A stretch of DNA of 64,000 bases, taken from NCBI RefSeq assembly GCF_003150675.1, contig NZ_QGGB01000009.1:248001-312000 (forward strand). The letters are read 5' to 3'. The DNA comes from Rhodohalobacter mucosus. Its GTDB lineage: Bacteria > Bacteroidota > Rhodothermia > Balneolales > Balneolaceae. The notes under the pieces were generated by a model, which saw only the letters and a program-made list of their open reading frames with translations, had not been told where the DNA came from and made no database searches. The position numbers and the translations under genes were made by a program. This document shows, in pieces, positions 47,623-57,035 of this stretch (position 1 is the stretch's first letter; each line of letters starts with the position of its first letter).

Positions 47623-47694
47623 TCAGTGCACAAAATGCCCGTGGCTGCCGTGATGGCGATGAAAAAAGAGAGTGGTATGTGTGTGTAGTTGCAT
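47623..47694 (-). CDS. hisL: Candidate histidine leader peptide
   Basis: An ATG at 47694 opens a 23-codon frame to TGA 47625-47623. Eight codons are His (positions 4, 6, 12, 14, 15, 18, 20, 23) and it begins MQLHTHTT. This ratio, the length and the place (84 bp before hisG on the same strand) are the hallmark of a his leader. Between its stop and hisG no strong hairpin with U-run is seen; only a weak GGGCA/TGCCC pairing is possible. Confidence 0.7.
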   Translation of the reverse strand: MQLHTHTTLFFHRHHGSHGHFVH

Positions 47695-47701
47695 CACGCA
47701 A

Positions 47702-47732
47702 TAAAGGTATGGAGTTCAATTTTAAAAGCCAA
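47702..47732 (-). promoter_or_regulatory. Candidate his operon promoter
   Basis: On the minus strand TACCTTTA (47709-47702) matches seven of eight positions of TAnnTTTG, with a TTG about 20 bases upstream (47732-47730). It would start transcription just before the leader ATG at 47694, leaving a very short 5' end. Confidence 0.4.
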
Positions 47733-47770
47733 CATGCGAGTCAAACAACTTTATGATTTCAAATCATTCC

Positions 47771-47809
47771 AAAAAAAATAGCCCGGTTCAATGGGAGGAA
47801 CCGGGCTAT
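47771..47809 (-). terminator. Terminator of the DUF4382 gene
   Basis: On the minus strand, ATAGCCCGGTTC pairs perfectly with GAACCGGGCTAT around an 8-base loop (47809-47778), followed by T8 (47777-47771). It lies 85 bp after the DUF4382 stop and before the his leader. Confidence 0.85.
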
Positions 47810-47894
47810 CGGGGTATTGCACTTTGAGCGGGTACAGCAGTGATTCTGCCGTTCCTACTCATAAAAAGGCACCTTTATCAATCAGAAAATCGAC

Positions 47895-48758
47895 TTATTG
47901 CACCTCCTGGAGGCTTAGCGTATCAACAACGGTTGTATCCGGAGCAGAGACTTCAATTCCCTCAACACGTATCTGGTCGTATACGGTAGTGTCCGGGAAT
48001 ACAGCCACATCATAGGTGCCGCTCAGCAGGCCAATCATCAGATACTCGCCCAGCTCGTCCGCGCGGGTTCCGGCGAGGGTATCCTCATCCGCAATAGCAT
48101 AAACCCAAGGCATTGCATCGGCCGGTTCTACAGTCCCGGCAATGGCCCCTGTTCGTGCAAGATCAACGGTCTTGATAACAGGTTTCAGCAGGTACTTACC
48201 GGAATTTCCGGCTTTTACAATAGAGCGGCTGGCGTCAAAATCCAGCAGCAGTGTATAAACGGCATTGCTTTCCACTTCGGCATGAATGTTAAGCTTCAGG
48301 CCAGACTGCTGCGCACTGGGTGTTGTCAGTTTCTTTGTCGCACCATCCACGGTAATTTCGTTTTCATCTCCCAGAATCAGGCGCATCTGGGAATAGGTGC
48401 CTGCTTCAAGTTCTGTTTCACCCAAAAATTCGGTTATACCATTGGTGAGTTGCAGAAGATCTACCTTTTGCGGTTCATCGGAAATAATAATCCATTCGCC
48501 GTCACTTTCCTGATCTTCTCCGTCATTGTCTCCGTCAGAATCCGAGTCTTCTTCCATCACGGCATCTTCATTTTTGTGAATTCGGATTTCGCGGATGTCT
48601 ATGACCACTGATTCGTAGTCAGCCGGGGCGTCGGTTAAAAACACGCGCATGGTACCGGGTTCGTCACTGTTATCGGAGTTCACTTCCAGACTTTCACAGG
48701 AAGCGAAAACGAACACCAGGCTAAAGGTTGCGAGCATCAGTTTGTTTACAATCTTCAT
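47895..48758 (-). CDS. DUF4382 lipoprotein with carboxypeptidase-like domain
   Basis: A 287-residue protein with lipoprotein signal (FASC near residue 20). GTMRVFLTDAPADYESVVIDIREIRIH near residue 35 and LLDFDASRSIVKAGNSGKYLLKPVI near 175 are typical of DUF4382; the last ~85 residues (GAIAGTVEP...GTYDVAVFPDTT) form a carboxypeptidase-regulatory-like beta sandwich. A run DSDSDGDNDGEDQESDG is very acidic and may bind calcium. Role unknown, cell envelope. Confidence 0.85.
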   Translation of the reverse strand: MKIVNKLMLATFSLVFVFASCESLEVNSDNSDEPGTMRVFLTDAPADYESVVIDIREIRIHKNEDAVMEEDSDSDGDNDGEDQESDGEWIIISDEPQKVDLLQLTNGITEFLGETELEAGTYSQMRLILGDENEITVDGATKKLTTPSAQQSGLKLNIHAEVESNAVYTLLLDFDASRSIVKAGNSGKYLLKPVIKTVDLARTGAIAGTVEPADAMPWVYAIADEDTLAGTRADELGEYLMIGLLSGTYDVAVFPDTTVYDQIRVEGIEVSAPDTTVVDTLSLQEVQ

Positions 48759-48892
48759 AAGATTTCTCTTTCTATATTTTTTGTGTTTTGGTCGCGTTTC
48801 GGCCTATTTTAAGCCGAATTCTCCTGTTATGTTCCATATTTATACGTTAATGATAACCGCGATTTTTCAAAAAAGTATTAGCAAATCCTAAG

Positions 48893-49138
48893 ATGAAAAC
48901 AATAGCCCAGCTTACCTATATCCCTCTCTACACCGATCATCCGAAAGAGCAGGTTCAGGACCTGATTGAGTTTGTAGCCCAGCACGATGTGGAGGTGGAT
49001 GTAAATCTTCTCTCAACAAGCATCAAGGGTGATACCGATGTGGTGTTTGATCTGGTTCGCGAAATCTATGATGAGATGACCCTGGAAGGCCAGGAATTCC
49101 GGTTCCATGTAGAGCTTTTGAGTCCTACGAAGGAGTAG
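48893..49138 (+). CDS. MTH1187/YkoF-like thiamine-binding protein
   Basis: An 81-residue protein. IAQLTYIPLYTDHPKEQVQDLIEF, then NLLSTSIKGDTDVVFDLVREIYDEM and FRFHVELLSP follow the single ferredoxin-like domain of the MTH1187/YkoF family, where the conserved T.I.GD turn binds thiamine-type ligands. It is not next to thiamine genes here. Divergent from the DUF4382 gene. Confidence 0.6.
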   Translation: MKTIAQLTYIPLYTDHPKEQVQDLIEFVAQHDVEVDVNLLSTSIKGDTDVVFDLVREIYDEMTLEGQEFRFHVELLSPTKE

Positions 49139-49215
49139 GGAAAGTTTGAGTCATGAGTCATGAGTCTTGAGTTGTGAGATATAAATCTTCGGAATTCGGA
49201 CTCCACAATAATCAA

Positions 49216-49263
49216 ATTGAGATGATGCAGATTGAACAATACATGTCCCTGCATCATCTCAAT
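49216..49263. terminator. Perfect 14-bp inverted repeat between convergent genes
   Basis: ATTGAGATGATGCA (49216-49229) and TGCATCATCTCAAT (49250-49263), 20-base loop. It lies between the thiamine-binding-like gene and the M14 peptidase, which end facing each other. No T-run, so termination is only likely by position. Confidence 0.4.
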
Positions 49264-49280
49264 ACTCATGTCTAATCTCC

Positions 49281-51863
49281 TCACGGAGCACTCGGGCCAA
49301 GTATGACCGCATTCAGAAACAGGCGATTTGTTCCTCTCCAGTAGCCTCTGAAATTGAGATCTTCTGCAAACATGATCACTCTCCCGGAGCCGATTCTTTG
49401 TTCATAGGCGAAAACCGCGCCCGGCAGACGTTCCAGATTCTCCTGCCACATGTGGCCGGATATCCGGATATCATCGCCGGAGGCAATTTGAACCGGTGCA
49501 CGGCGTGCGGGGGACGGTGGACCCTCCGGCATTTTGTACAGTCTGCTCGAGTTGATCAGCAAAGGCATATCCGTTTCATACCCTGATACAAGCCATTGAT
49601 TACGGTCAAGCTCAGCCTTTACAAATGCTCCCGGAACCGAAATGCGCTGAACATCCTGGTTTTCTTCAGCATCGTACCAAGACTCCAGCTCGCCCAGTTC
49701 CAGCCTGCTCCGGGTAAATTCGGTAGCCGAACCCAGTGTTACCAGGGTCCCGCCATCCCTGACCCATTGTTTGATTCTCTCCATTCCTGTTTCGCCCAGG
49801 TAGGTTTCAAGCTCTCCGGAGCTTCCGGCTTCAGGCATAATCAGCACATCGAATCGCTCCATCGGCGTTGACTCAATACTCCGCGTATTGATGATGGTGT
49901 GCGGAATTTCATAAACCCGGTCGAGCGTGTGCCAGACCCATCCGAAAGAGTATCCCTGCATCGGGTAGTTGCCGAGGATGGCAATTTCAGGTTTCTGAAC
50001 ACGGTTACCCTCAATGGTTCCAAGCGGAGGGAAACCGGGGTCTGCCAATCCGCTGTCAACGGCATCCACATCAAGGTCGAACCGTTCCGCCAGTTCCCTA
50101 ACAGCAGAGTGAACCTCTTCGCTGCGGCCGTCGGTTCGTACTACAAGCGTACCCGAGGGGTACTCTGTGCCGCCGATCCGGGTTGGCTTATATATGATGT
50201 GCAACCGGATCTCCCGCTCGCGCAGCGGAATGATCGCGGATAGTAATTTCGACTGGTTTCCGCTGATCAGATAGGCATACTCTGCCATCTGGTCTGTCAT
50301 TCCGCCGGGGTTTTCAACGGGCTGCGTCACTCGTTCAACAGAAAGGCTTCTCGAATCGGAGGTGCTGAAACCCTGCAAATTGTAGAGCAGCGGGAGAGAC
50401 CAGGAGGTGATGTCGTAAAACCGGGGGTTTTCTCCACGGTTCACCCGTTCGCGTGCTTCTTCCAGAAAGTCTTCGGGAATCGGCACGTGTGGCTCGAGCA
50501 GGCTGCGGATAAAAGCCATGCGGGGCTGTGACGCTTCAATCACATAGGTGCCTGCTTCAAAGGTCTGTGAACCGGCATCGTTGCCTTCACGGTCAAGAAC
50601 ATTGCGCAGGGTTACCTCAGATTCGAGGCGATCCACTTCGATGCCGCTTCGCTGAAGCAGGTTGATAACATAGGCAACCAGGGCCGGATCTCCTTCCTGT
50701 TTAATGATGTACCGTACAATTCCCGTGCTGCCCATATCGAGTGCCTCGACGTGAGAGCGGTAGTAGTCGGCAAGGATGTCCGTACGCCGCTCGCTTGAGA
50801 GACCGATCATAGCGCGCAGCGCCGTAAACTGCTGAAAGGCCGCCTGTTCAAGAGTCCGCACGGTGCCGTCGCTCAATTCCCAGGCGAATCCGCGTGATGA
50901 CCCCTGTTCATAGAGCATTCCGACAGCCCCCTGATAGGTCATATAGGATGTGAAATAGGCGGGGTAGAAGAAATTGAAAATTTCACCTGTTGTGTATTCA
51001 ACGTTTTCACGGTCGAAAGCGGCAGCATGTGCCTTCCCATACTCGCGGAACCATCGGGTGGTATACTCAGGAAAGAATGGCGCTACCGGATCGGCTGGGG
51101 GGTCCACGTAAAATTCTCGCTCTGAACCCATTTCGTGCGCGTCAACACCAGCCTGTGGTTTCCACATCTGAAGAATGGCTGCGCGGTTTCTTGTTTCCGG
51201 ATGGGTGTGTGCAAACCAATCGCGATTGAGGTCAAAATAATAGTGGCCGGTGCGGAATTTCAGCCCTTCCCACCCTGTAAAGTCGTTTGACCAGTGTGCC
51301 GGATCGGGATTGGTGATGCGTCCTTCATGCTGGTGGTTGAACTGTGCGAAGGTGTCGCGGCCATCCGAATTGATTACCGGATCGGCAATGATTACCGTAT
51401 TACGCAGTTCTTCCATGGTCTGCGAATCGTTAGCCGTGGTATAGTGTTCGATCATGCGAAGCACGCCCTCCGTGCCGGAGAGCTCAAATCCGTGAATGGA
51501 TCCGCCCAGGTAAAGAACAGCCGGCTGGGAAGCGATGATCTGATCGGCCTCGGACTGTGATGTGAGTCTGGGGTCGGCCAGACGCTGTGCATTTGTCCGT
51601 ATTTCATCAAGACGATCGTGGTTGTCGGGATGAGTGATGATGGCGGCTACCTGCAAGCGGTGGTCGAATGTGGTGCCGATTTCAAGCAGGGTAACGCGGT
51701 CGGACGCTTCCTCAAGGTAGTCCAGATAATCCAGAATCTGATGGGAAAGAGTGATGCGTTCACCCGAGGCATGGCCCACGACCTCTTCGAAAGATTGTAC
51801 CTGCGCATGTAGCTGAAACGGCAGAATGAGTAGTATCAATAACAGGAAGTGATTCAGTTTCAT
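49281..51863 (-). CDS. Secreted M14-family zinc carboxypeptidase
   Basis: An 860-residue exported peptidase (signal peptide ending LHAQ). The N-terminal M14 domain has the metal HxxE in GGSIHGFELSGTEG near residue 123, PVINSDGRDTF, FDLNRDWFAHTHPE near 215 and VDAHEMGSE near 240. The latter half is a class-I glutaminase-like domain (DVLIMPEAGSSGELETYL..., WVRDGGTLVTLGSATEF) common in large Bacteroidota members of this family. Probably removes C-terminal residues from peptides outside the cytoplasm. Confidence 0.9.
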   Translation of the reverse strand: MKLNHFLLLILLILPFQLHAQVQSFEEVVGHASGERITLSHQILDYLDYLEEASDRVTLLEIGTTFDHRLQVAAIITHPDNHDRLDEIRTNAQRLADPRLTSQSEADQIIASQPAVLYLGGSIHGFELSGTEGVLRMIEHYTTANDSQTMEELRNTVIIADPVINSDGRDTFAQFNHQHEGRITNPDPAHWSNDFTGWEGLKFRTGHYYFDLNRDWFAHTHPETRNRAAILQMWKPQAGVDAHEMGSEREFYVDPPADPVAPFFPEYTTRWFREYGKAHAAAFDRENVEYTTGEIFNFFYPAYFTSYMTYQGAVGMLYEQGSSRGFAWELSDGTVRTLEQAAFQQFTALRAMIGLSSERRTDILADYYRSHVEALDMGSTGIVRYIIKQEGDPALVAYVINLLQRSGIEVDRLESEVTLRNVLDREGNDAGSQTFEAGTYVIEASQPRMAFIRSLLEPHVPIPEDFLEEARERVNRGENPRFYDITSWSLPLLYNLQGFSTSDSRSLSVERVTQPVENPGGMTDQMAEYAYLISGNQSKLLSAIIPLREREIRLHIIYKPTRIGGTEYPSGTLVVRTDGRSEEVHSAVRELAERFDLDVDAVDSGLADPGFPPLGTIEGNRVQKPEIAILGNYPMQGYSFGWVWHTLDRVYEIPHTIINTRSIESTPMERFDVLIMPEAGSSGELETYLGETGMERIKQWVRDGGTLVTLGSATEFTRSRLELGELESWYDAEENQDVQRISVPGAFVKAELDRNQWLVSGYETDMPLLINSSRLYKMPEGPPSPARRAPVQIASGDDIRISGHMWQENLERLPGAVFAYEQRIGSGRVIMFAEDLNFRGYWRGTNRLFLNAVILGPSAP

Positions 51864-51979
51864 GATGATCCGGGAAATGTTTGGTTAATGCCAGTGAGAG
51901 AGTGAATTTCTGTTGAAATGAAATCTTCATCGTAAATACCTGCAAATAACATTTAAATGCAATGACCGTTTCAACTTTG

Positions 51980-51987
51980 TATATTTG
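51980..51987 (+). promoter_or_regulatory. Candidate lepA promoter element
   Basis: TATATTTG fully matches the TAnnTTTG -7 consensus of Bacteroidota and lies 38 bp before the lepA ATG. A matching -33 TTG is not clear. Confidence 0.5.
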
Positions 51988-52024
51988 TTGCCTTTAGAAA
52001 GTTTAGCATTTTTCCCCTGTCCGA

Positions 52025-53836
52025 ATGACCCAAATCCGAAATTTCTGCATTATTGCACATATTGATCACGGCAAATCCACGCTGGCCGACCGTCTGCTTG
52101 AGCGCACGGGAACCATCAGCGAACGGGAGATGCAGGAACAGATCCTGGATGATATGGACCTGGAGCGCGAGCGCGGTATTACCATCAAAAGCCACGCCAT
52201 CCGGATGGAGTATGTCCGCCCGAACAAGGAGAAATTCATCTTCAATTTGATTGACACACCGGGGCACGTCGATTTTGCCTATGAGGTGTCGCGGGCTCTC
52301 AAGGCGTGTGAAGGAGCGATTCTGGTGGTGGATGCAGCACAGGGGGTGGAAGCACAGACGATATCGAACCTCTATCAGGCGATTGAACAGGGCTTGGAGA
52401 TTATACCCGTTTTGAACAAAATTGATCTTCCGGGTGCCGATCCGGAGAACATCAGCCAGCAGGTAATCGATCTGATAGGCTGCGAATACGAAGACATTTT
52501 GAGGGTATCGGGAAAAACGGGAGAGGGTGTTGAAGATCTTCTTGAGGCCATTGTGGAACGCATACCGGCCCCGAAGCAGGAGATTGACAAACCGCTTAAA
52601 GCACTCATTTTTGACTCTATTTTCAATACCTACCGCGGGTCGATCGCCTATGTGCGGGTGATGCAGGGTTCTCTCAAAAAAGGCGATCCCATGCTATTTA
52701 TGGCTACCCACAAGGAGTATGATGCAGAAGAGATCGGTTATCTCAAACTGAAAAAGGAGCCGTGTACCGAGCTAAAAGCCGGGGATGTGGGGTACGTGAT
52801 CGGCAGCGTGAAGTCACTGCAGGATGCACGGGTGGGGGATACCATTACCCATCAGAAAAACGGTGCCGACGAACCGATACCCGGTTACCAGGAGTCGAAA
52901 CCGATGGTGTTCAGCGGCATATTTCCCACCAATTCAGAGGATTTTGAAGATCTGCGGTCGGCTCTCGAAAAACTGCAGCTCAATGATGCTTCCTTGTCCT
53001 ACCAGCCCGAAACATCCAAGGCGCTCGGGTTCGGATTCCGTGCGGGCTTCCTGGGGATGCTGCATATGGAGATTGTACAGGAGCGTCTCGACCGCGAATT
53101 TAATATCGATATCATTACCACAGTGCCGAACGTACAGTATGAGGTGGAGATCAATCACAAAGGAGAGAGGAGAAAGAAAACGGTCGACAATCCCAGTGAA
53201 ATGCCCGATGCGGGAAAAGTGGAAACCGTCTGGGAGCCCTATATCAAGGCGAGTATTATCACACCGGCTGATTATATCGGCCCCATAATGAAGCTCTGCC
53301 AGGATAAACGGGGGGTCTATAAAAACCAGGTATTTATGCAGGGTAACAGGGTTGAAATAACCTATGAGCTGCCCATGGCTGAGGTGGTTTTTGACTTTTA
53401 CGACAAACTGAAGAGCGGTACCCGCGGGTATGCATCACTCGATTATGAACTTCTTGAATACCGAAAGGGTGATCTGGTACGTTTGGATATCCTGCTGAAC
53501 GGTGATCCTGTGGATGCACTCTCAAGTATCACCCACCGCGAAAAGGCATATGAGCAGGGACGCAAAATCTGCGCCAAGCTCAAGGAACTTATTCCGCGTC
53601 AGCAGTATGAAGTAGCAGTACAGGCGGCGATCGGTTCAAGGGTAATTGCGCGCGACACCATCCGAGCACTCCGAAAAGATGTTACGGCCAAGTGTTACGG
53701 CGGCGACATCACCCGAAAGCGTAAGCTGATCGAAAAACAGAAGGAAGGAAAAAAACGAATGAAACAGGTTGGAACCGTTGAAATACCGCAGGAGGCGTTT
53801 CTGGCCGTTCTCTCTATGGATGAAGATGACCGATAG
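52025..53836 (+). CDS. lepA: Elongation factor 4
   Basis: A 603-residue translational GTPase that back-translocates stalled ribosomes. G1 is [13 protein letters not shown] near residue 9, G2 lies in the RERGITIKS stretch, G3 is DTPGHVDF near 77 and G4 is NKIDLPGA near 131. The LepA-specific C-terminal [23 protein letters not shown] is complete. The 3' end is followed within 25 bp by a small secreted protein gene and then lepB. Confidence 0.98.
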   Translation: MTQIRNFCIIAHIDHGKSTLADRLLERTGTISEREMQEQILDDMDLERERGITIKSHAIRMEYVRPNKEKFIFNLIDTPGHVDFAYEVSRALKACEGAILVVDAAQGVEAQTISNLYQAIEQGLEIIPVLNKIDLPGADPENISQQVIDLIGCEYEDILRVSGKTGEGVEDLLEAIVERIPAPKQEIDKPLKALIFDSIFNTYRGSIAYVRVMQGSLKKGDPMLFMATHKEYDAEEIGYLKLKKEPCTELKAGDVGYVIGSVKSLQDARVGDTITHQKNGADEPIPGYQESKPMVFSGIFPTNSEDFEDLRSALEKLQLNDASLSYQPETSKALGFGFRAGFLGMLHMEIVQERLDREFNIDIITTVPNVQYEVEINHKGERRKKTVDNPSEMPDAGKVETVWEPYIKASIITPADYIGPIMKLCQDKRGVYKNQVFMQGNRVEITYELPMAEVVFDFYDKLKSGTRGYASLDYELLEYRKGDLVRLDILLNGDPVDALSSITHREKAYEQGRKICAKLKELIPRQQYEVAVQAAIGSRVIARDTIRALRKDVTAKCYGGDITRKRKLIEKQKEGKKRMKQVGTVEIPQEAFLAVLSMDEDDR

Positions 53837-53858
53837 AACAACCAATCAGACAGTACCG

Positions 53859-54440
53859 ATGTTTATGCTCCGAAAATACATATTGCTCATAATTTTTTGT
53901 CTCTTTGCAGTACCATCACTGTATGCTCAGTTTGATGATCCCGTATTTGAAAAGGTTGAACGTTCAGAAAGGGCTAAGTTCGAACAGATGTTTGCGGATA
54001 TCAGCTGGACCGGTCAGGGCCTGTACAATTCGACCACCATCGATCGCATTCCAACGGTTGAGCTGCGGTCGCGTCTGCAGGCCGTTTTCGGGGAACCCAC
54101 GCAAACCATCGGTGATCTGATCAACAACCGTAATTTCCGGCCCGGGAAAGCGGTGCAGTTCGAATACTGGTTTATCATTGACGACCGTATTCCGCTGATG
54201 CTGCTCGACCTTGACGGTCCATTTGAGAACGGATTGGTATACGTGGGTGCAAGCCGTTACATTGATATGATGCCGCAGGTGAAGCGTACGCTGAACAGAA
54301 TGCTCATGAATGAATATGGAGAACTGGCATCTTTTTCCGACTATTTTTATTCACCGGAAAGAGACCAGTGGTATTTGGTTGAATACAGGGACGGGGAGTT
54401 TAATCATGAAGCCATTGAGAGGCCTGCTTCACTTCGATAA
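53859..54440 (+). CDS. Small exported protein, unknown function
   Basis: A 193-residue protein with a signal peptide (MLRKYILLIIFCLFAVPSLYA). The mature part has no recognised domain; a stretch FEYWFIIDDRIPLMLLDLDGPFENGLVYVG suggests a compact beta fold. It lies between lepA and lepB on the same strand, so it may be co-transcribed. Upstream in-frame starts fall inside lepA and are disfavoured. Confidence 0.7.
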   Translation: MFMLRKYILLIIFCLFAVPSLYAQFDDPVFEKVERSERAKFEQMFADISWTGQGLYNSTTIDRIPTVELRSRLQAVFGEPTQTIGDLINNRNFRPGKAVQFEYWFIIDDRIPLMLLDLDGPFENGLVYVGASRYIDMMPQVKRTLNRMLMNEYGELASFSDYFYSPERDQWYLVEYRDGEFNHEAIERPASLR

Positions 54441-54464
54441 TGATAAAAAAAGGATGAAAAAGCG

Positions 54465-55562
54465 TTGAGCAGAAAAAAAGATCTGACAAAAAAAGAGTCG
54501 TTCTGGAACAGAAAACGGAGTGACAAGGAAAAAGCAGAGGATGCAAAAGCCAAACACTGGGCGAGGGAGTGGCTTGACGCTCTGATCTGGGCAGCCGTAG
54601 CGGCTATCATTCTCAGAACATTCTTTTTTGGTGCATATCGAATTCCAACTCCATCGATGGAGAAAACCCTGCTTACCGGCGACTTTCTGATTGTAACCAA
54701 ACTGGCCTACGGTCCCCGCACACCGATGACCGTGTCGGTGCCTTTTACGGAAATTTATGTACCGGGAATCAATCTGCCCTGGTTCCGAATTCCGGGCTAC
54801 AGCGAGGTGAAGCGGAATGATATCGTGGTTTTTAACTATCCGATCGATGTTGCTCCGATTTCCGCAAAAACGAATTATATCAAACGTGCGGTTGGTATGC
54901 CGGGTGACCGCCTTCGGGTGGATGCCAAGGATCTGTACGTGAATGGTGAGCGCGCCGAACAGTATGAGACACTTATGTTCAATTATCGTGCCATCACCCG
55001 TGGTGGGGTTCGGCTTAGCCCCGCAAAGGTGCGGGAAGCGGGCGGAAGTGTAGTTCAAAGCGGCAACGGGGAGTATATCCTGAACCTGACGTCCGAACTG
55101 GCCGGTGAGATGGAGAGCTGGCCGGAAATCGAAAGCGTAGAGCAATTTGTGCTCCCCGAGGATTTCAACATTTTCAGCCGCCGCGGCTTTAACTTTTCAA
55201 GAGGGTTCAATAATCATGATCATATTCCCGAATTCACGGTTCCCTATGCCGGACAGCAGGTGGAGCTTACTCCCGAAAACTGGAACATCTACCAGGACAT
55301 TCTGGAGCGATACGAGCGTGTATCCGTGCAGCAGGATAACGGGCAGTTTATCATCAACGGGGAAGAGACCAATCTGTATACCATACAGAAAGACTACTAC
55401 TTTATGATGGGCGACAATCGCGACGACAGCGAAGACAGCCGCTACTGGGGTTTTGTGCCCGACGACCACGTGATCGGTAAAGCAGGAATGATCTACTTTT
55501 CATGGGACGGCGAACGATGGCTTCCACGGGTGGGAAGGATGTTTGATCTCATTCATAGTTAA
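54465..55562 (+). CDS. lepB: Signal peptidase I
   Basis: A 365-residue membrane serine peptidase. After one hydrophobic segment (ALIWAAVAAIILRTFFFG), the catalytic Ser is in PTPSMEKTL near residue 64 and Lys in NYIKRAVGMPGDRL near 145; a ~130-residue insertion precedes MMGDNRDDSEDSRYWGFVP near 310. The large insertion is usual in Bacteroidota lepB. The start is TTG 54465. Processes the many exported proteins of this window. Confidence 0.96.
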   Translation: MSRKKDLTKKESFWNRKRSDKEKAEDAKAKHWAREWLDALIWAAVAAIILRTFFFGAYRIPTPSMEKTLLTGDFLIVTKLAYGPRTPMTVSVPFTEIYVPGINLPWFRIPGYSEVKRNDIVVFNYPIDVAPISAKTNYIKRAVGMPGDRLRVDAKDLYVNGERAEQYETLMFNYRAITRGGVRLSPAKVREAGGSVVQSGNGEYILNLTSELAGEMESWPEIESVEQFVLPEDFNIFSRRGFNFSRGFNNHDHIPEFTVPYAGQQVELTPENWNIYQDILERYERVSVQQDNGQFIINGEETNLYTIQKDYYFMMGDNRDDSEDSRYWGFVPDDHVIGKAGMIYFSWDGERWLPRVGRMFDLIHS

Positions 55563-55570
55563 GGCTCAAG

Positions 55571-55630
55571 GTACAGGGTATCCCGAGGGGTCGGGACTGC
55601 AAACAGCACGCAGCAGGGTGCAGGCTGCAG
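55571..55630 (+). repeat. Dispersed intergenic repeat, copy 2
   Basis: Matches 12178-12233 over TACAGGGT, CCCGA, TCGGGACTGC and CACGCAGCAGGGTGCAGG. It lies just after lepB. Confidence 0.65.
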
Positions 55631-55659
55631 GCGACAAGCTCCAGGAAAGCACCAAATAA

Positions 55660-55743
55660 CAAATCCCAAATTCCAAAAGGGGAATATTTAGCAGTATTTC
55701 GAGTGAAATTCCAGTAAGGAAGGCGTTTGGAATTTGTGATTTG
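55660..55743. repeat. Inverted repeat built of CAAATCCCAAATTCCAAA-type words
   Basis: CAAATCCCAAATTCCAAA (55660-55677) and TTTGGAATTTGTGATTTG (55726-55743) pair with one or two mismatches around a 48-base loop. Non-coding, between lepB and rlmN. Confidence 0.6.
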
Positions 55744-55805
55744 ATAATTGGAATTTAAGTTGCCAACTATCCCAGGCACTCCTAACTCCAAATACTCCCA
55801 ACTCC

Positions 55806-56921
55806 CTATTCCTTCACCAGGCTCTTCCCCTTCTTCTGTCCTTCACGGATAGCAAGCTGACCGCATCCCGCATCGATATCGTCCCCGCGGCTTCGGCGAA
55901 CGGTGGCGGTCACGTCTTTGTCTGCAAGCACTTTCATGAACTGATTCAGCCGCTCCTCCCTGGCCCGTTTCAGGGTGACCCCGGCCACGCTGTTGTACAT
56001 GATGATGTTGACCTTCGATGGGACCCATCGGGCGATTTTGACCAGATTCAGGGCGTCCCTGCGTGTATCGTTGAATTCATCGAACAGAAGGTATTCGTAG
56101 GTGAGCGGTTTTTCCGTTTTTTGGAAATAGTATGTAACCGCCTCCTCCAGCTTTTCCAGATTCAGCGATTCATTGATCGGCATAATCTTGTTTCGTTTCT
56201 CGTCATCGGCGGCATGCAGGGAGATGGCCAGGTTTACACCGGTCTCTTCGTCGGCCAGCTGCTTGATCTGTTTGGTTAGCCCTACCGTGGAGACGGTGAT
56301 TCGCCTTGGGGACAGGTCGATGCCCATAGGGTCAGAGAGAATCCGGGCCGATTCTACAACAGCCTTGTAATTGTGAAGCGGTTCGCCCATGCCCATGTAT
56401 ACGACGTTGGTTATTTTTTTTCCATATCGTTCTTCAGCGATTTCGTTGATAATCTGCACCTGGTCCACGATCTCACCGTGCGTCAGATTCCGGAAATAGC
56501 CCATTTTGCCGGTGGCGCAGAAGGAGCAGCCGAACATGCAGCCTACCTGCGAGGAGACGCATACGGTGAGCCGGTTGGCGGCACCGTCGGGATAAAAATC
56601 AGGGATGAGGACGGCTTCAACCTTATAGTCATTCGGATCGTCGAGCTGAAAGAGGAATTTAATGGTGCCGTCTTTCGACTCCTGCTGGTTGAAAATAGTG
56701 AGCCGCCGGACTTCAGCCAGTTCAGGCAGTTTGGCCCGGAGGTCTTTGGAGAGGTTGGTCATCTCGTCGAACGAGCTGACGCCCTTTTGATAAAGCCATT
56801 GAAAAACCTGATCAGACCGGTAGGAGGCCAGTCCGAGTCCTTCAAGAAAGGTGGTTAATTCCTGCTTTGTGAGGGATTTGAGGTCTCTCTTTTTTTCGGT
56901 GGTGGTAGCTTCAGAATTCAT
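55806..56921 (-). CDS. rlmN: Dual-specificity 23S rRNA/tRNA adenine C2-methyltransferase
   Basis: A 371-residue radical-SAM enzyme methylating A2503 of 23S rRNA and A37 of tRNAs. The cluster Cys triad is in FGCSFCATGKMGYFRN near residue 130; GMGEPLHNY near 180 and the SAM/substrate loop ISLHAADD near 235 are present, and a conserved Cys lies in the C-terminal DIDAGCGQLAI. Monocistronic. Confidence 0.97.
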   Translation of the reverse strand: MNSEATTTEKKRDLKSLTKQELTTFLEGLGLASYRSDQVFQWLYQKGVSSFDEMTNLSKDLRAKLPELAEVRRLTIFNQQESKDGTIKFLFQLDDPNDYKVEAVLIPDFYPDGAANRLTVCVSSQVGCMFGCSFCATGKMGYFRNLTHGEIVDQVQIINEIAEERYGKKITNVVYMGMGEPLHNYKAVVESARILSDPMGIDLSPRRITVSTVGLTKQIKQLADEETGVNLAISLHAADDEKRNKIMPINESLNLEKLEEAVTYYFQKTEKPLTYEYLLFDEFNDTRRDALNLVKIARWVPSKVNIIMYNSVAGVTLKRAREERLNQFMKVLADKDVTATVRRSRGDDIDAGCGQLAIREGQKKGKSLVKE

Positions 56922-57035
56922 GGATCAAAGATACGAACAATGCTGCGGAAACAACAATGTGTGATGGAGGAGCCATAATGGTCCGGGAGTTTCAGCCGGG
57001 CGGCGTTGAATGTGCGGCAAAGGGGATAATCGTTG

